Source of the DNA: Isoetes taiwanensis
Lineage: Eukaryota; Streptophyta; Lycopodiopsida; Isoetales; Isoetaceae
DNA: 64,000 nt
Assembly: GCA_021234155.1 (NCBI GenBank)
Contig: JAJEKV010000012.1
Span: 812,782 to 876,781 of the forward strand
Reading direction: 5' to 3'
Made by a program: the position numbers and the translations under genes. Each line of letters opens with the position of its first letter. Within the stretch, counting starts at the first letter, position 1. Positions 11,041-23,100 of the stretch are shown here, piece by piece. The notes under the pieces are model-generated. The model made no database searches, was not told the origin of the DNA, and saw only the letters and a program-made list of their open reading frames with translations.

Positions 11041-14000
11041 TGTAGTCACCCTTTGAGGTGACTTTGTTGGGATATGTTGATGCTATGTGCTTATATGTTT
11101 ACTCACGCCTTCCTGCTAGCCTAGACGGTCCCGACCAAGATGGGCAAATGACCCATCCATTCTTCCTCATTGACCATTGTCAAGGGTTGGTGTCGTGGAT
11201 GGCCTCGCCAATTTGCTGCTGTGGGATGAACTCCGCTTCTCGATACGATGGGAGCATCGTGAGAGGAAATGGGGGACGACATTCCCCAACGCTAAGCGCC
11301 GCGTAAGGGCAGGACCGGCGAAGCCACTCTATCTAAGTCCATGGTGACCTCTTCCTCTTGAGCCCCCTGCTTTTTCCTCCTGTCGAACACTCAGGGTTAC
11401 GATAGAGATCTTCCTTCTTCATGTGACTTAATGAATGTCAACCATATTAATATTTGGGATGAGAGGTCCCATGGCCATAAAGGCTTCATGAGGAGGTCGA
11501 GATGGAGGATCCTCAGAGTACAAGATCCTTAGCTTAAGAAGAGTGTCTACAAAATTTGATAGTTTCTTGATGAAACTAGAGCAACCGCTATACTGGAGGG
11601 CCTACCGTGTAAAGCTCAATAAAATCATCCATGCAATATTCGCCAGCTCATAGAGCACTTGTGCTTATCTCAGCCTCTTCAACCCGGGCCACTACATGAT
11701 ATGTTCGTGAGAATATCCTCCAATAGGAGGAACTCTCGCCTTTGGTGATAGATAACCTAAGGGCATCCAACTACCAAGCGTGCCCCGGGATCCCGTGTGC
11801 TCAAGATCTGCTCGCCAATCGCTTCCACCCTGATGAAGTCATCCATCCTACATACTATCTTCTTCCTCATATCCAAGACCTGTGGACCTTGTTTTCTCGG
11901 TTTAAGCAGTGGTGTCATCCTCCACATAATGGGTTCATAAGAATGGCTGTGAGCAAATAATTTAAGGTATTGTTGGTCAGTCATGTGTCACCACCGTGGA
12001 TCAAGGCCCCATCAAGTTTGTCCTCAGCACACGATGCATGTAAGTTCCCTCCCAAAGATTTCCTGACGCTATTGCTCGCTCTATGTAGAGTTGGGGCGGA
12101 TCTCCCAAAGGAATGCAAAGGGTAAGCATCTCTTGGAGTGTAAACCTCAAGGAAGTCCAATAATCGGATGACTCTCGCATGTTAGGCTTTTTATAAGATC
12201 TATCTTCCGAGCAAGAAAGGCCGTAGGAGGTCAAAGAGAACTTGGGAGTCCCGCTGTTTCCATCTTGATATCACCATTGGAGCTGTGGTTGGGAGATAAT
12301 AAATAAAACTCTAAAACTTTTAAGTACCTTCTTACTTTTATACCGACACAAGAATCAATATTTAAAAAATTATTGAAATTATTCAGTTCTTATTATTAAT
12401 TGTTTCAAAACGGAGTCTAAGTAGCCAAAATTTTGATTGATTTATATCTATACAAAATTGATACAAGAAGATGCTTGATAGACAAGCTAGAGAGGGTCTC
12501 CAATTTTCTGCAAGAGCCAAATCTTTAGTCATAATCGGACTCCTCTTCGCAGATGGGATATCGAAAGATTTGCATCACACCAAAAGGGCTATTAGGATGT
12601 TTCAACGATTCTCTCACAGTATAGCAAAGGTCCAAAATGCAGTCGGTTCCTGAATTCCCCGAGCACCCGCTGACTAACCAATCGAAGGGAAGCCAGAATA
12701 GTGAAGGCCCGTGGTCTTTAGTAAGGCTACGCGTCTGGCCTAACCGGATGGGGTTTCCCCGGGAGCTACCGCCTCGAAGTTCAAGCATGTGCTTCTTAGG
12801 CGGTGGTCTTGCCCCTAGAGATCGGGTGGAGGCTGAAGCCGCATCCACCTCGCAGCCGGAAGCTCGCGGTGCTTCCCAATGCTCCCTGCATAGCCTTGTG
12901 CTTCTTCTTATATTGGTTTCCTAACTTATGGGCTGTGACTTCTGCCCTCTCTAATGGGAGGCTTTTCCCCGGCCGGGACCGCTACGGGTCTCCTCAAGCC
13001 TGTGTTGGCTCATATTACACACACCGTCCTAATTTTTGTTGTTGTTCCTAATGCTGCTGCTATCATCATACCTCGCTGGCTCTCTCAAATTCTTCCCGAG
13101 CAAAGACGGGCGACAGCCATGTTTGCTTCTACCTTCCTCGCGAAGACGCCGGGTCGCACCCTTCGAATCAATTCCAGACGGTCATGTCCCACGGCTTGTA
13201 TGTCGCTATCCTGGATCACTATTAAGTAATCCGTGTTAAGATAAGATGGGACCTCACCCCAAGTAAAACTTTGGGTAGCCTCATCGCATTCATATGGGGA
13301 AGACAAGGGGTTACAGCTTGATGATGAATCAATGCCCAGATAGATATTCATGGGCTTCCAGCTCTCTAGTCCTCACATTCCCGGATGCCATCCCCCGAGC
13401 CTTCCTCTCGATTCTCGGGGCGCCTCCCTCCCTATAGCTTTCTCCTCGTGGATGCCATCACGCTGGGTGGATAGAACTTAACCAACACCATGACTTGGTC
13501 CGTTGCTCACCATAATATAAGGTCACAGAGAAGGTTAAGCTTTGTCAAAAGACGCCGAGAGGTGGAAGATGGGATATGGTATCCTATGGTCAGCTAATAA
13601 ACGCTGCACCAAATTAATCCAAGCGAACTCCTATCTCGCCGGTCGGGCAGCCTAAATGCTCTTACTGCTTAAAAATCCGGTATGTTGGAGGGAGCCATAG
13701 CTCGGGGTACTTTTAGTACGTACATATTCATTAAATAGTAAAGAAAAGAACAAGGAAGAGGACGCTTAGGTCAAAAAGAGGTGGAAAAACTGAGGGTGCA
13801 ATGGTGGCAAGAAGCCGGTGCTGCAGGTAAGGTGTTGGAGCTTCTGCTCCTGGGTACAGGAATGCCGAGGGCGGCGTGCGAAAAGTAGAGTAAAGTTAAC
13901 AAAAGCAACGGGCCACTTCCATTTTAAGTTTAAAATCTTTTTGAAAACTTTTTTGTAATTTTATACTAAGGATACGCTATATACGATCACGCTTCGGATT

Positions 14001-15360
14001 ATACGCTACTCCAAATCAAATTCTAAGATCACTAAAACTGAGCGGTGCCCGAAGTTGACTCTCTTGGCCCTCGGCTTCTTCACCCTATTATGCCGTGTGA
14101 CTCCATGCCTCAGAGGGTACTTGACTATGCCCTCGACACGCTGGAATAAAAAATTTCATTCCATTCGAGCTAATGGAGAAAGTTAATGGCACCTACAAAA
14201 ACTCAACCTCTCGCTCCACCCATCCGACCTTAACCGCCTACCAGGAGAACACCTCCTACACACCCAGGTCATTCCTCCCATAGGCCAACTAACATGCTAA
14301 CTGGCGCAGTTTGACTACTTTAACCTAAGAAGTAACAGAATAACTAACGAAGTTAGGCTATGGCTGCAATGATTTTAACAAACGCGCTCATACCATTGTG
14401 ACGCCACCAATCTCTATATGATGCTCCCATCGATAAATACGGAATTTCCTCCCATGGCTTACTACTACCGGTAAGGCCCTCCGTCATACTGCATCACTAG
14501 GGATGGCTAAGTGTCCGTGAGAACAAGGTGCCACTGGCCCCACGCCCCTATGGGAAATCCATACAAATAGTAAAAGCATACATACACGCTTAGCATACAA
14601 CAATCATGCTAAATAATATACCACCACAAAGGGTGGCTCATCCATCATCATACATCCCAAAAGGCGCATAACAAATAATAACATAAGCTAAACACCATGA
14701 CAAGGCACTACCTGTGCCTCAGACTCCAAGGGGTCAACTGACTATCGTGGCCTCAAGATAACAACAGCACGGGGGTACAACATGGCGCTATCGCATAAGA
14801 CAATGGCTAGGTAGTCCATCTATCCGCCTCATGTGCACACCTTGCGAGAATAATCCATGCTATGACGGCTTGTAGCCCCAGACGCAATCCAAGGAATCAC
14901 CCTGGCGGGGACTACTCCGGTTACATCTCCCTGCTCGATGAAGGTGCCCGGAGAGGTGTCTCCCGAAAGCATGACAGCATCCCCGTGCTAGAGAACACCG
15001 GCCGACGTCGCACTCCCGCATCCGCATCGACTTACTCCCTAAATCTTAAAGGCCGCTCACCGTACCGCTCGAAACTGTATTTCCATATAAGCACGCCCCC
15101 GCTGACCCAGTGGAGTGTCACCCATACTCCGCCCATACACAATGGCCGGCTATGCCTAGCAATAATCGTAGAGTCCCAGAGCCACGCTAGGAAGACCACC
15201 TCGATTCACCTTCCATCATACTGCGACCGTGTTGAACCACATCATAGCATCCTCAACACGCTACTTTTGTGCACAGTCACATTTATTGGGTATTATGTGT
15301 CTAGCTTAGAGACATCTCTGCTAAGAGGTTTTAGGTCTCTACCCTTCCTTTAATTTCCCA
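11041..15360. other. GC-richer unassigned block, possible decayed retroelement
   Basis: Base composition jumps relative to both flanks and many short open frames appear on both strands, the longest being 163 codons on the plus strand at 14,862-15,353. None shows protease, reverse transcriptase, RNase H or integrase motifs that I can defend. The minus strand around 13,350-12,600 reads like the linker between gag and protease of a Ty3 element but without a zinc knuckle. An A+T-rich island at 12,290-12,470 looks inserted. I leave the identity open. Confidence 0.3.
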
Positions 15361-15914
15361 ATACACGGAAGGGAAGGTGAAAAGAAAGAATAATATAAAC
15401 ACCATCTAAGTATCCGTAACAACATACCTAAAGAGAGAATTTAACCATTCCATCTATTCAAAGAAGTGTCAGCAGGAAATAGAAGCTATCTAAGGACTAA
15501 TCCAAATTTGGTCGGAGTCGCTGTCACTAAGGCTTCCATATAGCTTGAGGTCACATGGCACTGCAAGGATCTGCTAAAGCCGGGTAGTCAGCCAAGCCCT
15601 CTTCACTCCAATTCAAATTTGCTGAAATGGATAGGACCCCTTATTTCTCCAACTGTTGAAAGTGCGCCTCTTGGCCAATCGTGATTTTGAATGTGTGGCA
15701 CCTCCTCATTGATGATATATTTAATTAAATGATCTACCTAGCATAATTAGGTTAATTATGCTAATAAATCCTTAATTATCCATTGGTTTTATTAGCATAG
15801 CTAATAAAATCCATTTTAGGTGAACTCTAATTTGGGGCCCCAGTTTAGTTACATGCTAGTGATTTGTCATGGTATGTATATGTATACCATATAAATACCT
15901 AGAACGTCACAATT
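15361..15914. other. Unassigned, with a small imperfect inverted repeat
   Basis: Around 15,740-15,812 TTATGCTAATAAAT and TTTTATTAGCATAGCTAATAAAA form nested imperfect inverted repeats. Otherwise nothing is recognised before the satellite begins. Confidence 0.3.
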
Positions 15915-16880
15915 CCTGATGGAATCTTTAAGAATCTAGGGAATCTTAATGGAATCTCTTTGAAACGCATTTAAAAATCTTCATAGGATAGGATCTATGG
16001 GAATCTCGAGATAATTTATGGAAACCCAGTGAATCTCATAGAATGTTTGAGATCTAGGAACTCGAGCAGGATCTTCAAGACCCTAGAGAATCTACATAGA
16101 AGCTTGAGAATCTAGAGGGAATCTTATCAGAATCTTTTAGATTCTAGGCAACTGAATGGAATTTTAGAGGACCTAAGGAATGTTCATAAGATCTAAAGGA
16201 ATATTAAGGAAACTTCATAAAATCTTTAGAAATCTAGGAGAATCTTGATGAAATCTTTGAGAACCTGGAGGAATTTTAATAGAATCTAAGGTAATCCAAG
16301 AGAATCTACATAGAATCATGGGGGAATCTAGGTGAATCTTGGGGCAATCTTTAGGAATCTAGGGAATCTCGAGAGGATCTAAAGGAATTGAAGGGAATGT
16401 TCATAGAATATTGGAGAATCTATGGGAATCTTCTTAGGATCTTACAGAATTTAGGAGAATATACATAGAACCTTGGGGAATTTATGTAAATATGAGAGAA
16501 TCTTTGAGAATCTAGAGGAATCTTGATAGAATCTTTGAGATTCTAGGGGAATGTTGATGGAATCTTGAAGAATCTAAGGGAATCTCCGTAGGATCTAAAG
16601 GAATCTTCATAAAATCTTTATTAATAGAGGGAAATCTTGATGTAATCTTGGAGAATCTAAAGAAATCTTCGTAGAATCTAAGGGAATTGAAGAGAATCTA
16701 CATAGAATTGTGGGGAATCTAGGTGTTGAGACAATCTTGGGAAATCTAGGGGAATCTCAAGGGAACCTTAGGGAATCTATGGGAATATCATAAAAACCTT
16801 TGAGAATCTCGAGGAATCCAAGGGAATCTTCATAAAATCTTTGAAAATATAGAGGAATCTAGGAGAACCTTTACAAATTT
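15915..16880. repeat. Degenerate GAATCT satellite with about 10-11 bp rhythm
   Basis: For almost 1 kb the motif GAATCT (variants GGATCT, GAATTT, GAATGT) recurs every 9-12 bases, usually followed by TTGA, TAGG or CATA. A loose higher-order unit of about 30 bp (GAATCTTTGAGAATCTAGG plus a variable part) is also visible. Units are strongly diverged, so the array is old. There is no coding function; on the minus strand it reads as a monotonous DS(L/P)RF-type peptide. Its right edge merges with the broken end of a LINE reverse transcriptase. Confidence 0.85.
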
Positions 16881-18242
16881 TGAATGAATCTGAAGACATT
16901 GAATCTTTTTGGCAGCCACAAGAGACAGAGTAGCCCTTGTTACCATTTCTGCAACTATCAAAAAAAGATAAGGAGTTAAGGGGCATCCTTGTCGAACACG
17001 CTTTTTGCATTGAAAAACTTAGTGGGGGTCCCATTTACCAAAACAAGCAATGTACCAAATTTTCGCCGAGACTCGTGATAATTTACTTATAACCTATCGT
17101 AAAATCCTAATTGTGCCATTGCTTTATAAAGAAATTCCCAATGAATGGTGTCATAAGAACGCCTGAAGTCCATCTTGACTAACATGCAATTCTGTTTGGA
17201 ATATGAGTTCCAATGCAATCCCTCATGGGCACCAACAAAATTGTCTAAGATCTTCTACCCAAGAGGAAGGCAGACTGAACTGGACTGATGATCTTTTAGA
17301 GGGCCCCTTTGATTCTATTAGCCAAGATCTTGGCCAGGATTTTATATGTTGAGTTTGTGAGGGAGATTGTCTCAAATGTGAGAAGGAAGCCGGATCATCC
17401 ACTTTGGGTATAAGATATAAGACTCAAGATAATAGCGTGGTGTAACTTTTGCGTACTGCACTTTGTATATGAAGGTGTAACATCCTCGCTCATTACATCC
17501 CAAAAGGGAAACAAAACACTCGTGAGGGGATACACCATCGTGGCTGTGGCTCTTCCCATGAGCCATGCCTTTGAGGACCCTTTCAATCTCAACTTCTGTG
17601 GGACACTCCAACAAATGAGCATCATCAATAGCAGTGTCAGCTGGCCCTAGCTTTCCAAAAAAAGCTTCCAAACTGTCAGCATCCACCTGTTCTTGAGCAA
17701 ACAAATTTCTGTACTTCTCATAAAAGAAATTCATTAAGTTCTCTTGAGTTGATATGCTTTGACTCCCTTCTGAAACTGAAATAATCCCATTATTCATAAT
17801 TCTTCCTTTGGCAATCTTGAAAAAAGTTTGGAACTACACCTGTCCATACTGTTGATGTTGATACATTTACTTCATTAATTAGCCCCTCGCCTCCGGACAA
17901 TATTCTTTTTGATTTGCTTTCAAGATTTTCCTTATGTAAAGCAATAGGACTGCAGAAAATCTTTGTTTGACCTCTTTGACTTCTAGATAGATGTCTCTTT
18001 TTCCTTTTCGCCTTCTCATTTAGTTCTCGGCCCCATACCTTAGCCACCTTAATTTGCCTCATTCTCGCTACAAACTCTTTCATTGAGCTTAATTTTGTTG
18101 CAAGGAGGGAAGGACTTATATAATGCTTGAAACCCCCGGGCGTAAAGTTCACTGCTGGAGTGTGACTAGTATTCACTCTAAAGGGAGATGTTTGGCACCA
18201 CCTCTCGCTGGGTAGTCCACCTATCCCGGCCTCCCAGCTCAC
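16870..18242 (-). pseudogene. L1-type LINE ORF2 fragment (RT N-terminal half, broken)
   Basis: On the minus strand, 18,070-17,820 gives the basic spacer that precedes the RT. 17,797-17,372 gives FFYEKYRNLF, ECPTEVEIERVL and KSHSHDG.SPHE, the conserved N-terminal RT blocks of plant L1 elements. With frame shifts, 17,260-17,100 gives AHEGLHW, VKMDFRRSYDTIHWEFL (motif A, catalytic Asp present) and 17,050-17,000 gives VNGTPTKFF. The YADD box and everything after are missing: the coding sequence dissolves into the GAATCT satellite. Reverse transcriptases of this class copy their RNA at a nicked target. This copy is inactive. Confidence 0.8.
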
Positions 18243-20389
18243 TCTGCGCAGTGCAGGTTGAAGAGTCTTGGGACTGACCGTGAGTCACGTGCGAGGCCAA
18301 GTACACACTGGGTTGCATCTCCTCAGCCCCGAGGAGGTGAGGAGAGTATACTCTCCAGAGGCATGCATGCCCGCCCAAAGCATCAGAGGGCCACTAACCA
18401 GATTCCCGACTTGAACTCATTGACAGACGATCACCCAAGAGGTACGAAGCTCATGCCTTGCCCACACGCCAGCTGGCAAACTATTGCTTAGTCACGCAGG
18501 GATCCCCTGTGAGGCTTTACACACCGTGAGGGATCAATCGCTGATGGGACAAGTCCCCTTGTTCCATCGGTTCAGCCCTCGCTACCCACAACCAAGCTGC
18601 TCTTGTACACAAAGCCGTGACACACTGGGAATTAATGAGGTTATCTCAAGCATCAAGGTTTCTGTGGTCTCTACCCCTTCCCACATACACAAATGAGAGC
18701 ATAGAATGGAACATCATCACAAGACCTAAAATGTCAATGTGACCCAATCTATCTTACCTAAACATACATGGTTAGGTTCTTTAGTTACTTACTGGTGATC
18801 TTAGGATCCGCAAGGTTGATAGGAATTGATTCAATATACTATCCTACAACTCATTGCCGGCTAAGAGGCGGCTTTTGCACAATAGAATCAAGAAAGTTAC
18901 CGATCCTCGACTTGCTCCGCCTCCGGATCGGCCCATGCTCTCAAGGTTTGAGCAAAGACAAACGCCCTTGATGGATCTGGCGCAAAGGCTTCAACGGCCT
19001 CGCAATGCGAATGGCAAATTTTGCCTTACCGAATGGCTCAGTGAAGCCCAAAAACGTAAAGGGAAAGGTTTAGGTTTCTGGTTTCATGAACTTTAGGTTG
19101 CTAGAAGGGACTAAAATGGGGTATTTCCTACTCTGGCAAGGGGTTTCTTAATTGCATATGTTTAATATACATGCATATACCAGGTTCCCCCAGGTATCTC
19201 TGCACGTGCTCTCAAGTACTTATCGCGGGTGACATGTACGTGTGACATGGCAAGATAATATACTTTATTGGGATCATATGTTATGCCGAATGTCACATTG
19301 TCTCGTGATTACCGTCCCTTATCCGCTTGTCCGTGCACACTTTCCCATTTCCTCACTCCCCGCATGTATCGCTTGATTCAATTCCCTTGCTTTGGCCAGC
19401 CAGGAAGCCCTTGTCGCCGCGATGACCGTTAGTGCTTCTTGCACCTTGATCATTCCCTCAATTTGACCCCATAATATTCATTCCTTGGCTACCATGTCTC
19501 TGAAGTGCCAGATTTATGTGCCTTGCCCGCCCCTCCATTGGCCCGAAGCGCATCGCTTACGCATTATGCTTCAGTGCTCTTTTGAAAAATTGCTTTATTA
19601 TTTCTCGGCAATAACCGACACGCGGTTCGCTAGGTTTCTTCCGCTACCCCTATCAGCCTAATGCGTCATGTTTAATCCTATTCTATCTTCAAATTCCATG
19701 ATGTGCGGTTTTATTTTATCGGGAAGGATTCCTATGCATCTAACTCATAACATTCATCTTCTCGATGATCTTGGCCTTTTCATCAATTTCGCTTTATCCT
19801 TAGTTGCATCTTCTCATTTGTCCTCTCGACCCCTTATCCTCGGGATATCCATGCCGGATATGGCTATCTGTTATGATACGCTTTCCACTAAATATTGAGT
19901 ATGCCCATGCTTGGGATTCTGCCTCCAAATGCTATTCATTTGGGCTAGGATGTCTCGAGGTCTTATTGGTTCGATCGTGCTCTTGTCGTGATCCCCCTCT
20001 TCTATTGGCCGAGATCGGTGTGATCCGCCATCGAGCCTTTGGGTGCAGTTCTCACGACGCATTTTATTCTACCGGATCAGGATAAAGCTTTCCTCTTGGT
20101 ATCATCAAGCTTCCTCCATACAATATATTCCGCCTCCCAAATCTGCACTTATTTGAAAACTCCGATGAATTTGAATTAGCTCATAATTATTCTCGCCCAC
20201 CTCTCCTCAGATATTCAATCTGTTGTTCGCATCCGCAAGTAATCGCTATGCATGTAATAAGGTATTTAGTAATTTCACTGCTTTGAGAATAAGGATTCGT
20301 GAGGTTTACCTATCGTTCTCACATTGGCCTAAGTAACCTCTCCGCACTAATCTAAGTTTTCTCCGTATAACTACCAAGGTATTTTATTG
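18243..20389. other. Unassigned, many short frames
   Basis: Moderate GC, no recognised family on either strand. The plus frame at 18,854-19,096 (80 codons) is basic and rich in Arg, Gln and Pro and has no known motif that I can name. No terminal repeats were found that would bound an element. Confidence 0.25.
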
Positions 20390-20391
20390 AT

Positions 20392-20430
<39 letters not shown>

Positions 20431-20433
20431 TTT
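20390..20433 (+). repeat. (TTTA)n microsatellite
   Basis: About ten perfect TTTA units in a row, followed by interrupted TTTC/TTTA units to about 20,450. Confidence 0.95.
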
Positions 20434-22850
20434 CTTTATCTCTTTATTCCACATTTTAGGAATCCAAAAATAATTGGAGAGTCGAGCTCCTCGCCTCCTC
20501 GCCTACGGCTCCGAATTGTACTCACTACCCATAGCATAGTCCAGCTTCCCTTTTCGACAATAATCCGGGCCAGGATATCATTTCTACTCCACTTGTGATC
20601 CATGCCTCCCATGTTTACCTCGGCTAGTGAGGGTTCGAAGTTTATGGTGGTCTAGATTACCCACAGAATCTAGCCCTCAAGTGATTCCGGGTGTACTCTG
20701 CGAGGCCGCCTCTCGTCTCCGTGAGAGATCTTGTTCCATTCAGCCTTTTTACTCATTTAAGTATACATTATTTGCCTATTCTCGCTTCAGGTGTACCTTT
20801 TCATTCCTTGTCCAAGCATTTTGACTTTTTGTTCCTCCGTGTGTCTCACAGTAAGGGCCCTCGTCATTTGAACATTTTATTCCCTGCTATTACTTTCCCC
20901 ATCCGTATTTATTCATTGAGCTTCTTGTCACAATTCCCTAGTTCATTCCGGATCTCTATGAGCCTCCCTATTGCTATGATTTATATCCCCCTGTATCTAC
21001 TCACTCCACAATTTTCCCCGGCTATGTCCTTCCTACCGTCTCGCGACCTAATCGTAATTTTCCTTGATGCCTCATGCACTCATCGCCATTAGATACTTGC
21101 TGTTAAAAAGAGAAATTTTCTATCTACCTATCTATTCCCCAATATTTCTACGCACTTCCTCTTAACTCTAAGCTACCAAAACTCATATAATTCAGATAAC
21201 TAGCGGTCATAGCACCCGAAGTCTCACAAGGCCAGAAGCTAATCGTAAAAATCAGGTATGATACTGTGGTTTGTAACTTTTAAATAGAAAGAGCAATAAT
21301 CTAAGCGTAATCAAAGACAGAAAGAAAACTAAAAAAATGTGAAGAACATAGAATAAGGACAAAACTAAAAGCCAAGTCGCCCCTAATTCTATCATTCCGC
21401 TTGCCCATCAAGCATTCACTCTCAATCTCTACGGCCTCGCCTTCTTGCCTCCGCAGGTCTCCATTTCTTTGTCTTCTCCACATTTCTTGCCGTAAGAGCT
21501 CAAGATATATATTCACCGAAGTTTTCAGCAAACAAATCACACATACTTTCCCCGAGGTCTCCAACCAACAAATCAAAAGGTTGGTAGTTACTGTGATTTC
21601 TCAGATTGTGGCATTCATTTGTAGCCAGCTAAAGCACACATCACTCCTCGCTCTCTTTATCGCGTCTCCTAACCGAGTCGCTTTTGTCGGCCAAAACACC
21701 CAAGGATCTCCAACAAATAAGATTATATCCTCGTGATCTTCATGGCTCGCGGCATGATGAATCCTATCACAAAACAAAGTAAAAGGAACCCTCGCCACGC
21801 TTTAGTGCAAGACGAAAGCCTCTTCTCCGCACAGAAAAGTAATCCTCTTCACATATACACTGTTGTCCTATGCCTTCAAACCCGTTCCGTGAGGATCGTA
21901 AGGTTTCCTGTGCCCCCCATCCTACCAGCTTCCTTGGTGCCCATTCTCGCATCGGGTCGTGATCTTTATCACCTTCTTGCCTCTCGGCCCATGCTATTTC
22001 TAGCGCCCCATTCTCTGCTGAAGCCGGAGACTTTGTTCTATGAGGATGTTCCGCTTCCGCTTCTACCAAGTAAGAACCCTAAACCTTTGGAAGCGAACTA
22101 CTATCATCTCATGGGCTTGTATTGTTATAGTCTCTGATTACTTTTAGGCTAGCCTCCTTCTTCCCACCCCTTTTTCACATACTTCTATTAATTGTTAGTC
22201 TTGTCTTGTCTTGTCCGATATTGGTATTCATTATTTTTGTATGTGTGTAGGAGGATATCGTAGTCGCACTTAACTCCGCTTTCCACCTAATATACACGTA
22301 TTCCCCGCTCCTCGGTTAATCATTAATCCGCCATTCCCGCTTCCATCGCATCGAGTGACCCTACCTCCAATTTATTGTTCCAATCTTAGCACCCTTTACA
22401 ATTGTTAGTATGTCGTACTATAAATGCTAGCTTAACGCCTTTTGTGATCTTCTCCACTGCTTCCTCATGCCCTCGGGCCGCTCGATGATGTGGACGCATT
22501 AATACCTCGCCTCACAATCTAGGTCCTGCTTTTATATCTAATTTCTGATGTGGATTCTTTCCTTCGCTTTTTACGTATCTAGAATCCTGCACACCGGGTA
22601 TCTTTCTCATGTGCCATCGCGGTCCCACCTGCCAGCATCTCTTTGCTCGCTGCTGCTAATTCATGCCTATGTCATTTCTCCTATGCATTTTTATTTGAAC
22701 TAAGCTAAATTTGAGCAGTTGTTTATAATCCAGCAACCAATGATTGCTCAATCTGTTAATTTTCAAAAAACTTCTTTGAATTTACCTCGCAGTGGCCTCC
22801 TCTTTCTTTCCATTTTGGATATTTCCAATGTCGATTTTGCTCCAATCCAT
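20434..22850. other. Unassigned pyrimidine-rich plus strand
   Basis: The plus strand is rich in C and T (CCTCGCC, TTCTTGCC and similar), with several 60-134 codon frames on both strands, none recognisable. It may be the body of an old retroelement, but I see no LTR pair or pol motif. Confidence 0.25.
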
Positions 22851-23100
22851 CTAGAAATTGTATTTATGGGCCTTCATCCAAATTTCTTGTAAACATTGCA
22901 GGGTGACTCCAAGTATGAACCGGAGCAGAGGCAAGAGAGTCAACGTAACATGGAGCAGTAAACAGAAACAACAAGGACTAATCGTGGGTCCAATGACATC
23001 GCGACGATCAAAATCGATATTGGCGCAGAGACTTGAATCAGAAATGAATTGGAATCCAGAGCCAGAACCAAAGAAATCAAAATGATTTAGTACGCCAATC
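22851..23100 (+). pseudogene. Possible Ty3/gypsy polyprotein fragment (tentative)
   Basis: The plus frame ending at 23,085 contains GPMTSRRSKSILAQRL followed by an acidic/basic tail and a stop. GP(I/M)TRSRAK-like motifs occur in the low-complexity part after the integrase of plant Ty3/gypsy elements. This is suggestive only: no integrase is recognisable upstream, and the match rests on about ten residues. Confidence 0.25.

Noticed and set aside
14862-15353. 163-codon plus frame as a candidate gene
   Set aside because: No motif, no recognisable promoter or splice context, and the region is open in several frames because of its composition. Kept only as a lead.
19668-20085. Plus-strand frames as a leucine-rich repeat fragment
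   Set aside because: The LxxLxLxxN pattern is not met on either strand and the match rested on a few Leu and Ile residues.
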